Assembly (NCBI RefSeq): GCF_002099425.1
Contig: NW_018344126.1
Location: forward strand, 5,860,001 to 5,924,000
DNA length: 64,000 nucleotides
Source of the DNA: Phascolarctos cinereus
Taxonomy: Eukaryota > Chordata > Mammalia > Diprotodontia > Phascolarctidae
Reading direction: 5' to 3'
Positions 49,584 through 60,702 of this stretch are shown here, piece after piece (position 1 is the first letter of the stretch; every line of letters starts with the position of its first letter). A program made the position numbers and the translations under genes. A model generated the notes under the pieces. The model worked only from the letters and a program-made list of their open reading frames with translations, made no database searches and had not been told where the DNA came from.

Positions 49584-50081
49584 TTTTATTAATTTATTTT
49601 GATTTATCAACAATCCTTTCCATATGCTTTTGACCTTAAAAATTTTCTCCTCTTACCCCCCCACCTTCCCCAAGATGGCACACAATCTGATATAGGCTAT
49701 ACATATACATTCCTATTAAACATATTTTCACATTAGTGATATCGTTAGTAAAAATTAGAACCAATAAGTGGAACCACCAGAAAGAGGAAACAACATTCAA
49801 CAGAAGAGAAAAAAAAATAGCAAATAGTACGCTTCGATCTGCATTTAAATTCCATAGTTCTTTCTTTGGAAGGGGATAGCATTTTCCATCACAAGGCCTT
49901 TGGAGATGTCTTAGATCCTTATATTGCTGGGAAGGATTAAGTTTATCAATATTCATCATCGCACAATGTGGCTGTTATTGTGTACAATGTTCTCTTGGTT
50001 CTGCTCACTTCATTCAGCATCAGACCGTACAAGTCTTTTCAAGTTTTTTCTGAAGTCAGCCTGTTCAGCATTTCTTATAGG
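49584..50081 (-). mobile_element. 5'-truncated L1 insertion
   Basis: About 500 bp of L1 3' end on the minus strand: A-rich tail at 49584, 'ccatcttggggaaggtgggg' (minus strand) near 49675, the 'DLRHLQRPCDGKCYPLPKKE' reading near 49860, up to the ORF2 end. Flanks 'aaaacaactctt' (49572-49583) and 'aaaacaaccctt' (50082-50093) match at 11 of 12 positions and are the target-site duplication. Same subfamily as 32269-32974. Confidence 0.88.
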
Positions 50082-50093
50082 AAAACAACCCTT

Positions 50094-50673
50094 AAAGGTA
50101 CATTATTATGATTTAATATCTGTAGAGATGAGTTTGATAAATTCTCAACATCCGTGATTCTAAAAACTGGAAACAATATGGTCAGAATAAGCTTTACCTT
50201 TGTATGACTCTTCCATTACTGAATTCTTCCCTTTGATAATATCATCTATCCCTTCCCTTTTCACTTTCTCTGCAAAAACCCTAAGTTAGGCTTCTTTCAT
50301 GGATGGATGGTATATTGTCCTACTCACTGTATACTCCATTACCTCCAGCAGCTCCCTGCTCCAGAACACATAGCAATGGTGTTTTAGCCACATTTGTCCT
50401 CACTCAGCTTCATTAGTGCTATTGTTTTCCTAGAATAGTTTTCCTCAAGAACACTTCCTTGATCTTGAGTGGTAAATTGGAAGATTCCTGTCATTTATTG
50501 GACATTCATGCTGTGTATTGGTTCCCATATTTTGTCCTCAAAACCATGCTAGGTACTGGAGGTAGTACTGTCTTCTCCATGGCTTTGATATAGAGTAAGG
50601 AGGATATATAAGGACTCTTTTGATTACTTCAGTGTAAAGGTGGGCCTATATTAGCAAAGAATGGTTTAACACA
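50094..50673. other. Unassigned DNA
   Basis: Nothing recognised before the TA array. Confidence 0.35.
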
Positions 50674-50747
<74 letters not shown>

Positions 50748-50936
50748 GTCTGTGTGTGTGCATATGTACATATGCATGTATATATGTGTGCATATATGTG
50801 TGTATGTATACATATAGACCTATAGACATATACACACATGTGTACATACACATGTGTGTGTATATATGTACATGCATACATATGTATGTGCACATGTGTT
50901 TATACATACATGCACATATGTGTATGTGTGTGTAAA
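50674..50936 (+). repeat. (TA)n array grading into TG/CA mixtures
   Basis: About 70 bases of perfect TA, then 'catatatatatatatgtctg', TG runs and 'tatgtacatatgcatg' units to 50936. Long Y/I/H/C open frames on both strands here are artefacts of the dinucleotide repeat. Confidence 0.95.
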
Positions 50937-51107
50937 ATGAAGAAGTTATTACTAGTTGATAAATCACAGGGACTAATACCAGTGAGATTGAATACACCTA
51001 TAACCTGCTATTCCAGTTTAAGGGAAAATTTATCAGCATATAAGTACCAGAAGGATAGTCAGATTTGATCCTCTGTGCTTAGAGAATCCCCAAGAGGATG
51101 AATAATC

Positions 51108-52340
51108 AATAAAAATGAGTTATTAAGCGCATAAGAGATGCCCCCCTCATACTATTCTAAGCACTGAGAATAAAAAAAAATCCCTTTGTTCAAGGAACTT
51201 ATATTCTAATGGGGGAGATAACATGCACACACATAAATTGGTACATACAAGATAAATAGTGTATGGAAGATAACCTTAGCAGGGATGGCAGGTAGCAGGG
51301 AGATCAAGAAATGATTGCTGCAGAAGGCAACATTTGAACTGAGTCTTAAAGAAAGCTGGGAATCCCAAAGGGCGAAAAATGAAGCAAAACACCATTCCAG
51401 GCATGGCAGACAATCAGTGGGTGCAAAAACAGAAGAGAGGAACAGCAAGTAGTCTACCATGATTGAACCATAGGGTGTATGTAAGAATAATGTGAAGATG
51501 AGAAGAGACTAGTTAGTTAAGAAATTTAAATGACAAATATTAGAGTCTATATTTAATCGTAGAGGTAATAAGGAGTCATCGGAATTTCAGGGGTAGGATA
51601 TGACATGATAAAGTCTACACTTTGGGTGAGAGAGAAGAGACTTAAAACAAGGAATCAAATTAGAAGACAATGGGAATAGTGCATTTGAAAGGTGATCTAC
51701 ATCTGAATTAAGGTACTGGTTTTGTGAGCAGAAATGTGGAGAAAAAAAGAACAAGAAAATTTGCTGATTGCATATATCAAGTGAGAGAGAGTGAAGAATA
51801 GAAAAGGCCACTGAAGATGCAAACCTGAGTAACTGGAAAAAAAATGGTGGTGCCCTAAAAAGAATTATGGAAACTGTGAAGAGGGGCAGGATTGGGGAGG
51901 GAGGAGGAATATTAGTTAAGTTTTGAACACATGGAATTTTATATGCATGGAAACATAGTTTGAAATCTTTAATTAAACAATTGATGATCCCAGAATGTAA
52001 CTCAGGAGAAATATTGGGACTTTATATATAGATGTGGGAATCATCTGCAAAGAGATGATAAGTAAATCCATTAGAGTTGATGAGATAACCAAATGAGAAA
52101 TGACAAGGCCAAAGAAAGAAATTTAGAGCATTCTCATGTGACTGGATATGATATGGGGAACAATGTTATGGGAAAGTCAAAGAGGAAATAATTGAGACAA
52201 CCATTATTGTGAATGAATAAATGAAAATCATGTATTAAAGCTATGCGATGTGTGAGGAATTTGCTAACTGCTGAGGAAAAAATATAAAAGCAAAGACAAA
52301 AAAAAAAGACAAAAGCAAAGTCCTCAAGAGTGTACATTCA
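51108..52340 (-). mobile_element. L2 LINE, 3' end to reverse transcriptase, reverse strand
   Basis: The 3' terminus is at 51108 ('gagttattaagcgcataaga') and the element extends about 1.2 kb inward. At 52020-52060 the minus strand reads 'FADDSHIYI', the L2 RT catalytic motif (usually YADDTQIYI). Between them lie 'cattccaggcatggcagaca' and 'cctgagtaactgg' blocks typical of L2. Stops are frequent. One of the longer L2 copies in the window. Confidence 0.82.
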
Positions 52341-52479
52341 AATGCACGGGAGAAAACATAAAGACAAATGGTGTCCTAGGAAAAGGCACTTTAGGATGAA
52401 AAGTTTCAAGAATGATGACAGGGGCCAATACTTCCACTCTTTCGACTCATTTCTCATCCCCTTACATTTTTTTTCCCCA

Positions 52480-53480
52480 GACTCAACTCAACTAAAACTG
52501 ATTATCTTCAAAGTTACCAATGATTTTGTAATTATAAATTCCAGTGGCCTGTTTTAAGTTCTCCTTACCCTCTTTTCAACATTTTACACTGTTGACCAAC
52601 CCTTCTTCCTAGATACTCTCTCTTTTCTGAGTATTCCTGACACTGTTTTTTCCTGGTTTTTCTACTTGTCTTTCTACTCTTTCTCAGATGCTAAAACATC
52701 TATGTTCTATCATCTAACAATGAATTCTAACTAAAGTTCTATTTTGGGCCAATTCTATTCTTCTCTCTAAATACTCTCTATTGGTGTACCCCTCAATACT
52801 TGTATATTCTATTATCGTCTCTATATAGCAGGTTCCCAGATCAATATAGGCAGCCCTAGTCTTTCTCCTAATGTGCAGTTCCTCATCACCAACTGCCTTT
52901 AGACAGTTCAAACTGAATATCCTACACACATTTCAACATATCAAGTACAAAAACCATTACCTTTACCCCAAACCTACTCCACTTCTTAACTCCCATATTT
53001 CTGTCAAACCATATTTCTGCAATATTTTTGCAATTCTTTAGGTCACATGGGTTCACAACCTAAGTAATATGCCTGATGATTTACTCTCACCTCAAATATC
53101 AAAATCATTTGCCAAATTGATTTATTGTATCTGTACAATATGTACAATTTTTCTTTCCTTGACTCCACTCATATGATTACCACTCTTGTTCAAACTCTCA
53201 TCACCTCTTATCTGAACTATTGTGATAACTTCCTAATAAATTCTGTGACTTGAAATGTTTACCTTTTCCAATCAATCCTCTGCATAGCAGCCAAAGCACA
53301 CACTTGCTTATGTCACTCTCCTGCTCAGGAAGCTTCAATGGCTCCTTTTTGTTTTTCTGATTAAATATAGACTTTCATGGTTGCATTCAAAGTACTGCAC
53401 AATCTAGCTTCAGCCTATTTTTTCAGACTTAGCCCTTTTATGAACTCTATGAATAGGCTACAACCAGCAACTGCCTTTAG
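52480..53480 (+). mobile_element. L2 LINE reverse-transcriptase remnant
   Basis: Starts with 'FKVTNDFVIINSSGLF' (L2 'KVTNDLLLA...SGLL' block) at about 52503-52550, then 'FYTVDQPFFLDTLSF' (usually 'FDTVDHSLLLDTL'), a degenerate 'YYRLYIAGSQINI' where YADDSQIYI would be (about 52812-52850), and the C-terminal 'cactctcctgctcaggaagc' block near 53310. It lies about 140 bp from, and points away from, the reverse L2 at 51108-52340. Confidence 0.8.
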
Positions 53481-53817
53481 AGACTCAAATGTTGAATTTT
53501 CAGCATGAGCATTTGCACCTCAGGAAATCAGCAATCACCACAAATCACAGCTTATTTAGTTTCTGGGTTTTTTTTTTAACAGTTTCTTTTCTTTCTTTTT
53601 TTGTTCTTTTTTTTTTTTTTGGTCTAGACCTTAAGAAAGTGTTAACAAAACAAATTAGAAGTATGTGTGCAAGCATTTTTCTTCTCTTAGCCCAATTGTT
53701 AAAAAATTTACCAGCAGACTCCTGTCTTGCTTTATAAATCTTAATTTAACTTAGCAAAAGTGCAGTAGAAGACTGAGGAAATAATGACATCATGAGGTTA
53801 AAGTCTAGTAGGCTGAT

Positions 53818-53985
53818 AATAAAAATAATAACTGATTTTTTAAAAAGTTTTGAAAGTGCTTTACATCCATTGTCTCATTAGAGCCTTATAACTTGTCTAC
53901 AATCTATTATTGTGTTGTTATTATTATTATTACTACTACTACTACTACTATTATTATCATTATCATTATCATTACTTGCACGCAC
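53818..53985 (-). repeat. MIR-like remnant with TTA/CTA/CAT microsatellite
   Basis: 'gaaagtgctttacatccatt' and 'gtctcattagagccttataa' match the reverse-strand CORE-SINE/MIR block, followed by (TTA)n, (CTA)n and (TCATTA)n at 53920-53975. It lies inside the L2 copy of 52480-54580. Confidence 0.7.
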
Positions 53986-54009
53986 AGGCTAACAATCCCT
54001 CATTCCTAT

Positions 54010-54180
54010 TTTACATTCCCTCTTTACCTCTATCTATTACTTAGAATTCCTAGCCTGCATCAAAACTGAACTTCAGCTACCTTTTACATCAAGACTTGCT
54101 AATTCTTGAAACTCCTAGTGCTCAGGCTCTGGTGTTACCTTTCCTTTCCTTTGTCTACATTTTGTATTTCCTTATATTTT
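54010..54180 (+). mobile_element. L2 LINE, 3' portion (left of SINE)
   Basis: 'cttagaattcctagcctgca', 'tcaaaactgaacttcagcta' and 'ttgtatttccttatattt' match the L2 C-terminus and 3' UTR, and seem to continue the copy that starts at 52480. Confidence 0.72.
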
Positions 54181-54437
54181 TGTTGTTCAGTCATATCTAG
54201 TCATGTACAACTCTTCATGATATCACTTGGGATTTTCTTGGCAAAGGTACTGGAGTGCTTTGCTATTTCCTTCTTCAAATCATTTTACAGATGAGAAAAC
54301 TGAGGCAAACAGGGGTAGGTGACTTGCCCAGTATCACCCAGCTAGTAAGTATCTGAGGCCTGATTTGAACTCAGGAAGATGAGACTTCTAGACTCCTGGA
54401 CTGGTACTCTATCCAAAGCACCACCTAGCTGTCCCTA
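54181..54437 (-). repeat. RTE-tailed CORE-SINE inserted in L2
   Basis: 'tgttgttcagtcatatctag', 'gggattttcttggcaaaggt', 'aaactgaggcaaacagg', 'tgacttgcccagtatcaccc' and the head 'atccaaagcaccacctagct'. It splits the L2 3' UTR; flanks share 'cttatat'. Same family as 2444 and 44317. Confidence 0.85.
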
Positions 54438-54590
54438 CTTACTTATATGTGTGCATGTGATTTCTCCTGATAAAATATGAAATTCTTTATATTAACTCTT
54501 TTTCTTCTTTTTATCCCTAATGTTTAGCATGTATCCAAAACATTATTACTACTTAAGAAATGCTTGCTAATTGATTTATTGATTTATCAA
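54438..54590 (+). mobile_element. L2 LINE, 3' terminus (right of SINE)
   Basis: 'taatgtttagcatgtatcca', 'ttaagaaatgcttgctaatt' and 'gatttattgattta' finish the L2 copy interrupted at 54181. Confidence 0.7.
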
Positions 54591-54681
54591 ATACTCAGAG
54601 TTTTAACCTTTCTTGCCCTTTTAGTTATCTGTGTTTTGACCATTACATGGTTTTCTAGATGCTCTGCCAGCAGCAGCACAC

Positions 54682-54703
54682 AAAAAAAAAAAAAAAAAAA
54701 AAC
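54682..54703 (+). repeat. Poly-A tract
   Basis: More than 20 consecutive A bases after 'cagcagcacac'. It could be the tail of an unrecognised retroposed sequence; no TSD found by eye. Confidence 0.7.
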
Positions 54704-55017
54704 ATGCTTTTTTGGCTCTGTAAAAGACATTTTGCTAGAAACTGTATCAAAATATTTACATAGCCTATTCCCTGGTCTCTAATTATCATCTGAAAATACT
54801 AGGCAGAGGGCAAGAAAAATTAAATGAATTGAATCTTGTAACAAGTCAACCAACAATTTAACCATGCTTCTAGTAGCAATACATATTACCAAATTCATAA
54901 CAGTTAGGAGGTATATAGCCAAACAATACATTTGGCCAATTTCTCCCTTTTTCCCCAGGGCCTCAATCTACATACAGCCAACTGTAAAAGTAGAAGGCAC
55001 AGACTAATGGTGCATAG
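54704..55017. other. Unassigned DNA
   Basis: Nothing recognised. Confidence 0.35.
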
Positions 55018-55200
55018 GATGAGGAAGAATTATGTATGTTTCTCTCACCATCTTCTAATTTCTTTGTGTTATACCAGTCTGTGTCCTTGTGTCCTTTCTG
55101 ATGAACATAAGGTCTCTGAGGGCAGGGACTATTTCATGTTTGTCTTTGTATACCTACCACCTAGTACAATGATTGGACATAATGAGCACTTAAATTTTCC
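55018..55200 (+). repeat. L2 LINE 3' end
   Basis: 'ggtctctgagggcagggact', 'atttcatgtttgtctttgta' and 'tacctaccacctagtacaat'. Clear L2 terminus, ending near 'gagcacttaaatttt'. Confidence 0.8.
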
Positions 55201-55275
55201 ATATATTAAAAGGACATGCAGCTGTCCATATATTTCTCTCTCACACACGATTATAATCACTCATCTCTGCATACA

Positions 55276-55504
55276 GGCAGTTAGGTGGCATAGTTGAGAG
55301 AGTGTTGCATTCATAATAAGAAAGATCTGAGTTCAATTACTGCCTCAGACATACACTATATGTGTGGCTCTAAGCAAGTCACTTAATCTGTCTGTCTCAA
55401 TTTCTTTATTTATACAATGAAAATGATGATGGCAGCTCCCTAGCATGACTGTTGTAAGGATTGAATGAAGTAATATCTGTAAAGTATTTGAAATCCTTAA
55501 AATG
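55276..55504 (+). repeat. MIR/CORE-SINE
   Basis: 'ggcagttaggtggcatagtt', 'gatctgagttcaattactgc', 'gcaagtcacttaatctgtct', 'gactgttgtaaggattgaat' and 'gaagtaatatctgtaaagta' give a full-length diverged copy. Confidence 0.82.
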
Positions 55505-55540
55505 TTTGATGATGAAGATAATGATGATGATGATGATGGG
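55505..55540 (+). repeat. (GAT)n microsatellite at SINE 3' end
   Basis: 'tgatgatgaagataatgatg' then 'atgatgatgatggg'. It grew from the SINE tail. Confidence 0.9.
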
Positions 55541-57234
55541 CAAGAGTGCCTAAAATTCATAACACCTTGCACAATGAGGGTAAGTTCATTAAGGCATTGT
55601 TTAATTGATGAATGAGTGAATTAACACAATTCTCAAATTAATCTATGAGAATAAACTTTACTAATTTTCAATAACTTTAAACTATGGCCCTCTGTGTTCA
55701 ATATTTCTTGCAGAAAAATATTTCATTGAATGAGTGAGCAAATAAATGAATCAGAATGCTAGGTTATGCCACAGGAGTCAGCTTTACTATGATGATACCA
55801 GCATCTCTGAAGACAGGTTTTGTGGAAAGTAAAGTTCAAATTCTTAATTAATAGTGGGTTTGGGAATTATAAGTGGATTTCAATTATCCTAATACTCTTC
55901 CTATTCTCCTTAAATATAAATAATTAAGAGCTAAATGTAATACAATAGTACTATAAATATCAACATTCTGCAAATGTAATGAAAGTGTAGTTAAGGTGGG
56001 GATATCTTTTTTATTGGAAAATGAGATGCATCTTCATATACATTTTGCAATTATAGGGGAAATACATCAAGAAAGCCGTAGAGTTTGGAGTACTGCTTGC
56101 CTAAGGAAAGGAAAGGAGGGGCAAGTTGTCACGAGGAACATGTGACAGTTAATAACCCTGAATGAAGGGATGAAACAAGAGTAGGATAATGAGATTATAG
56201 GGTATTACCTTAAGAATATAGGTTGGATCTTCAGCATATCTGGTTCTGCCTCAAATGTTGCAAAATCATATTAACATAGCATTATATACAAGTGTATAAT
56301 TACCAATTTATTTCCTTCAGGAACATATCTGACTTCATTTTCCTGTCAAAATCTGCTCCCTGATAATCTGGTGAGTGCCCTGTGTGAAAGTTTTCCTACT
56401 CAGAAGTAATTGAGCTACAGACACATTATCGATATGGGACACTGAGTAGAAGGGCAATATTGCAAACCATGGGTTTCAAGTTTGTCACATTTTGGCCCAG
56501 CTGTTTTAAGAAAGGAAAATGAATTAAAAGAAGGCAAAAGATATGTTAAAAATTGAAGAATCATAACAAATGGACAAGACTTTAAATGAAAACAGAGGAA
56601 AGGAATAAGGAAACACCAAAAAAAAAAATAGAGCTTTAAAATGCCAGTACAATGCAGCTCCTCCTGTTAGGGTCTCTTCATCATATGTCTGAGCTTGTAA
56701 AATCACACCCTATGCTGAACTCCAATTTCTTCTCATTATTTGCATGAATTTTTGTGTGCCCAAGAGAGCATTTGGAGGAAACAGTCCATCTGCCTTTGTT
56801 TTCTATGATTTTAACACCATTCACCTTGACTCCCTTATGATTGTTTCTTAATGTCATTGCTAAGATTATTTATGAGTGCTGTACTTCTGGGAATCGTTCT
56901 TTTCTGAGTCTCTGCTTTCTCTAGTAAGATGAATAAATTGACTACATTTGATACAAGAACTGGGTTTTCCAACTGTACTGGTACATCAATAGGAAGACAC
57001 AAAAATCATATGGAAACAGGTGAATCGAATGGGAACATACATTTGATTGTCCACCCACCCAACCTAAAAGGAATCTAAAATTCAGGCCCAGTGACTTCAA
57101 GAATGCCTCAACAATGTTTCAGCTGTGTTACCTGTGGGTCCCAGCCTCCCTGTGCTTACATCTATTATGTCTAATCCCAAGGGTTAAACAAAATAAATAA
57201 ATGAACAAAAAAGAATTTATTAAAAACTTACTAT
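55541..57234. other. Unassigned DNA
   Basis: No family or exon recognised. The last part (57180-57234) has 'aaataaataaatgaac', a possible old LINE tail scrap. Confidence 0.35.
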
Positions 57235-59455
57235 GGAAGGCAGATTCAGCAACCCAGCCAAATTCTTTTAATATTTCCTTACAAACAGCCTTAAAATAAT
57301 GCCTCAAATAAAATTTTGGAGTGAAAGAGCCAAGGAAAGGTCAGAATGAAACATTTTTTCCAGCATGAAACACCTTAGAGGATCAGCAGGAGAGGACTGT
57401 GACACTGAGGTGGAAGCTAGCAAGGTGAACATGTATCATGACCAGGGACACAGCAGTGGCAACAGCGGCAGTTTCAGGAGCTCTCAGCCAAGAAATGGAA
57501 AGGAGGTTAGGCAACTGGTCAGAAAGAGACCACAAGGGACCCTTTTTTTGGCACTTGGTTTAACTGGCACTGACTGGTAACTCCATTGCCCATACACAGT
57601 TCTGGGTCTCAGGTCCAGAAAAGAGAGAAGTAGTTATGGTTATTCACAAGTGGTAGGGGCTTTGGACTCATTTACAAGGCAGAGAGGAGCTGTTGTGACT
57701 GTAAGAGAGCAGGGGAAATGATTATAGTTTCTGGGGCAAGAGGAGTGCTAGGGCTTGTGGCTGTGAACAAACAGTTCTCATTCCTGGGTGAAAACTATGA
57801 CCACAGTCTACTCCAGATCTCAATATCTTGGACGTACTGAAAACTTGCAAACTCACAGAACTAGCTATGAAAAGTAGCTATGAAATAGCCTAAAGCTTAG
57901 GTCAGTGCCTACCAACCACCAGGTGAGAAGATCCCAACTTTAACATAAAGTTCAATGTCAAGAAATAGATTCAAAAATTAGCAAACAACAACAAAAAAAA
58001 CCTTGACCATAAAAAGCTACTACCATGTCAAAGAAGACCAAGACACTAACTCAGAAGGAAACAACAATGTGAAAACAGCTAGAAGAAAGGCTTCAAAGGA
58101 AGAAAATGCTAATTAGACACAATCCCAACAAGAATTCCTTGATGTGGAATTCCTGGATCTGGAAAGGAAGAGATAAAAATGGTAGAGGGGGAAAAAAATG
58201 GGAAAATAAATGAGAGTAATGCAAGAGAAGTGTGAAAACAGAATTAACTGATAAAAGAGACACAGAAAAGTTAAGAAATTAATGCCATAAAAAAAACAGA
58301 ATTGCCCTTAATGGAAATAATCATGAAATTTCACCAAAGAAAAAAACTCCTTATAAAGCGGAATTGGACAAATGGAAAAAGAGGTACAAAAGCTCAATGA
58401 AGAAAATAATTCTGTAAAAATTACAGTTTGGCAAGTGAAAGCTAATTACTTATTAAAATATCAAGAAACAAAACAAAGTAAAAAGAACGAAAAATGGAAG
58501 AAAATGTGAAAAAGTGTTATTGGAAAAAAAAACTGGCTTGAAAATAAATTGGAAAAAGATAATTTAAGAATTTCTGAACTACCTAAAAGGCATCCTCAAA
58601 GAAAGAACCTAGACATCATATTTAAAGGAACTGTGAAGAACAACTGCTTTTATATCAGGTCCAGAGAGTAAAATAGAAATCAAAAGGATCCACTAATCAT
58701 TTCCTGAAAGAGACCCCAAAATAAAAAATCTCCAATGAAAAAAAAAACTATAATGGGGACCTATAATGAAAATTACAGCCAAATTCCAGAGCTCTCACAT
58801 GAAGGAGAAAATATTCTAAGCTGGCAGAAAGAAACAATTTAAATATGGAGAGCCATGGTCAGAATCACACAGGATTCAGTAGCTTCTATGTTAAAAGAGT
58901 CAGTATGATATTCTGGAAGACAAAAGAGATAGGATTACAATCAAGAATAACCTACCCAGTAAAACTGAGGGTAATCCTTTAGGGGTAAAGGGGATATTTA
59001 ATGAAATATTGGACTTTCAAGTGTTCCTGCTGAAAAGGTCAGAGCTGAATACAGAATTTGACATTCAACCTCCAGACTTAAGAGTAGCAAAAAAGGTAAA
59101 CATGAACAAGAAATCATAAGGTACTCAATATAGTTAAATTATTTATATTCCTGTATGGGAAAGTGATACATATAACTCTTAACTTTATTATTATTATAGC
59201 AATTAGAAAGAGTCTACATAGATGGAGGGCATGGCAGTGAGTTGGTTATTTTGGGATAATCTAAAAACAATGAAGGTGTGATAAAAAGGGAGGCACTGGG
59301 GCAAGAAAGAAGGTAAAGGAAGAATGGAGGAAATTTTCTCATATAAAAGAGGAACTCAAAGAAAAGCTTTTACAGTGGAGGGAAAAATGGAGGAGGTGGC
59401 AGCCAATGCTTAAACCTTATTCTCATTGGAACTGGTTCAAAAATTTATTTGTTTA
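57235..59455 (+). mobile_element. Old L1/HAL1 5' UTR, ORF1 remnant and spacer
   Basis: 5' UTR from about 57235 ('aaataaaattttggagtgaa'), ORF1 from about 58020 to 59100, then spacer 'gaaaagcttttacagtggag' to 'cttattctcattggaactgg'. ORF1 blocks seen: coiled coil ('tggaaaaagaggtacaaaag'), RRM entry near 58560, C-terminal domain near 58790-59060 ('aggattacaatcaagaataa'). More diverged than HAL1 A, B and C and full of stops, so older. Whether it began as HAL1 or as L1 is decided only by the ORF2 pieces that follow, which favour L1. Confidence 0.82.
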
Positions 59456-60036
59456 TAATTGCTTTAATTTCATCTTCATTGGTGATGTATTCACGCTTTT
59501 CATTTTTAATACTATTGAATTTGGTTTTCTCTCTCTTTTAAAATCAAATTAACCAATTGTTTATTATATTTGTTTTTTTCATAAAACCAATTCCTAGTTT
59601 TATTTATTAATTCAGTTTTTTACTTTAAATTTTATTATTCTCACCTTTAATGTTTAGAATTTCCAATTCATTATTTAACTGAGGATTTTCAATTTCGTCT
59701 TTTTCTAGTTCTTTTTTAACTGCATACCCAATTCATTAGTCTGCTCTTTCTCTATTTTATTGATCAAACCATTTAGAGATACACATTTTCTTCTAATCAC
59801 TGCATTGTATCCCTTAGGTTTTGATATGTTGTATCATTATCATTCTCTTTAATAAAATTATTAATAATTTTTATCATTTATTATTTAACCCAATCATTCT
59901 TTAAGATTAAATTGTTTTACCTCCAATTAGTTTTAGTGTTTGTTTCCTTGGCCAGTTATTAAATATAATTTTATTGCATTATGATCTGAAAAGGATACTT
60001 TAAATATTTCTGTTTTTCTGCTTTTAACTATAAAAT
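59456..60036 (-). mobile_element. Inverted L1 ORF2 linker segment
   Basis: 'tcataaaaccaattcctagt', 'gttttgatatgttgtatcat' and 'gcattatgatctgaaaagga' are the reverse complement of the ORF2 endonuclease-to-RT linker. It is homologous to 33460-33910 of the other cluster. Orientation is opposite to the flanking ORF1 (left) and 3' end (right). Confidence 0.82.
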
Positions 60037-60039
60037 TTT

Positions 60040-60702
60040 ATGAGCTTCTCAAACACTGAGCTAGCTCTGGGCAATGTGTGCATCAACTATATTATCTATG
60101 TGGGCATTCCTGGAAAATATAATGCCAAGGTAAATGAACTTATCCATAGTATCAAAATTTCTTTATTTGCTAGGAATAATGATTCTACGTATAAATGGTT
60201 TGGTGCTGGCTGGTGGAGAACCTGTATTTTCTTGACATTAATTGTTGGGCCAAAATTAGCACAAACAGCAGAGAATCAATCTAAACTCTATTACATCTCA
60301 GCCTCAGAGGCTACATTGAATGTGCAATCATCTGTGAACAAAATGTCATGCACCAACTCTCCCTCCACTTTAGTCTTGGCTTACAGCCTTTTAAAGCTAA
60401 ATAATTTATCATCAGGGATGTTAGGTTAACTTGATGCAATTTTCATTTTAGTTGTTTTGACCCTGGAATTTCTCCTGGAGTTACTGGGCAGTAAAAAGCA
60501 TATTGGCCTTCTCTAAAACCACACTGGCTGTCAGGTAGGAAGATGACCATCTTCCAGGTGAAAGATAAGCCTGTTAAGAAGGCCTGTAGCAAAACTCTTG
60601 CTGACAATGAGCAAGACAGAGATACCCTCCCACCCTGATTGTCACAGAATGACCTATGTCCTTTTTCCTGCTTTTCAGAAGAAAAAGTCAAAACTGTCTA
60701 AA
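60040..60702 (-). pseudogene. RTE-clade LINE reverse-transcriptase fragment
   Basis: Minus-strand readings: 'GHRSFCDNQGGRVSLSCSLS' to 'PDSQCGFREGQ' (60510-60670; RTE consensus like 'GDRKVCGNHRGISLLS ... PESQCGFR'), and near 60310-60350 'LFTDDCTFNVASEA' (consensus 'VYADDCALNAASEAEM', RT catalytic motif). The plus-strand 129-codon frame at 60040-60429 is its antisense shadow. RTE (BovB-like) LINEs are the usual partners of marsupial SINEs with the 'gtcagacatgactgaa' tail. About 660 bp remain; neither terminus is present. Broken by frameshifts. Confidence 0.85.

Noticed and set aside
50629-50997. 122-codon minus frame rich in Y, I and H
   Set aside because: Translation of the TA/TG dinucleotide array; other frames are equally open.
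60040-60429. 129-codon plus-strand open frame
   Set aside because: It is the antisense of the RTE reverse-transcriptase relic, whose RT motifs are on the minus strand.
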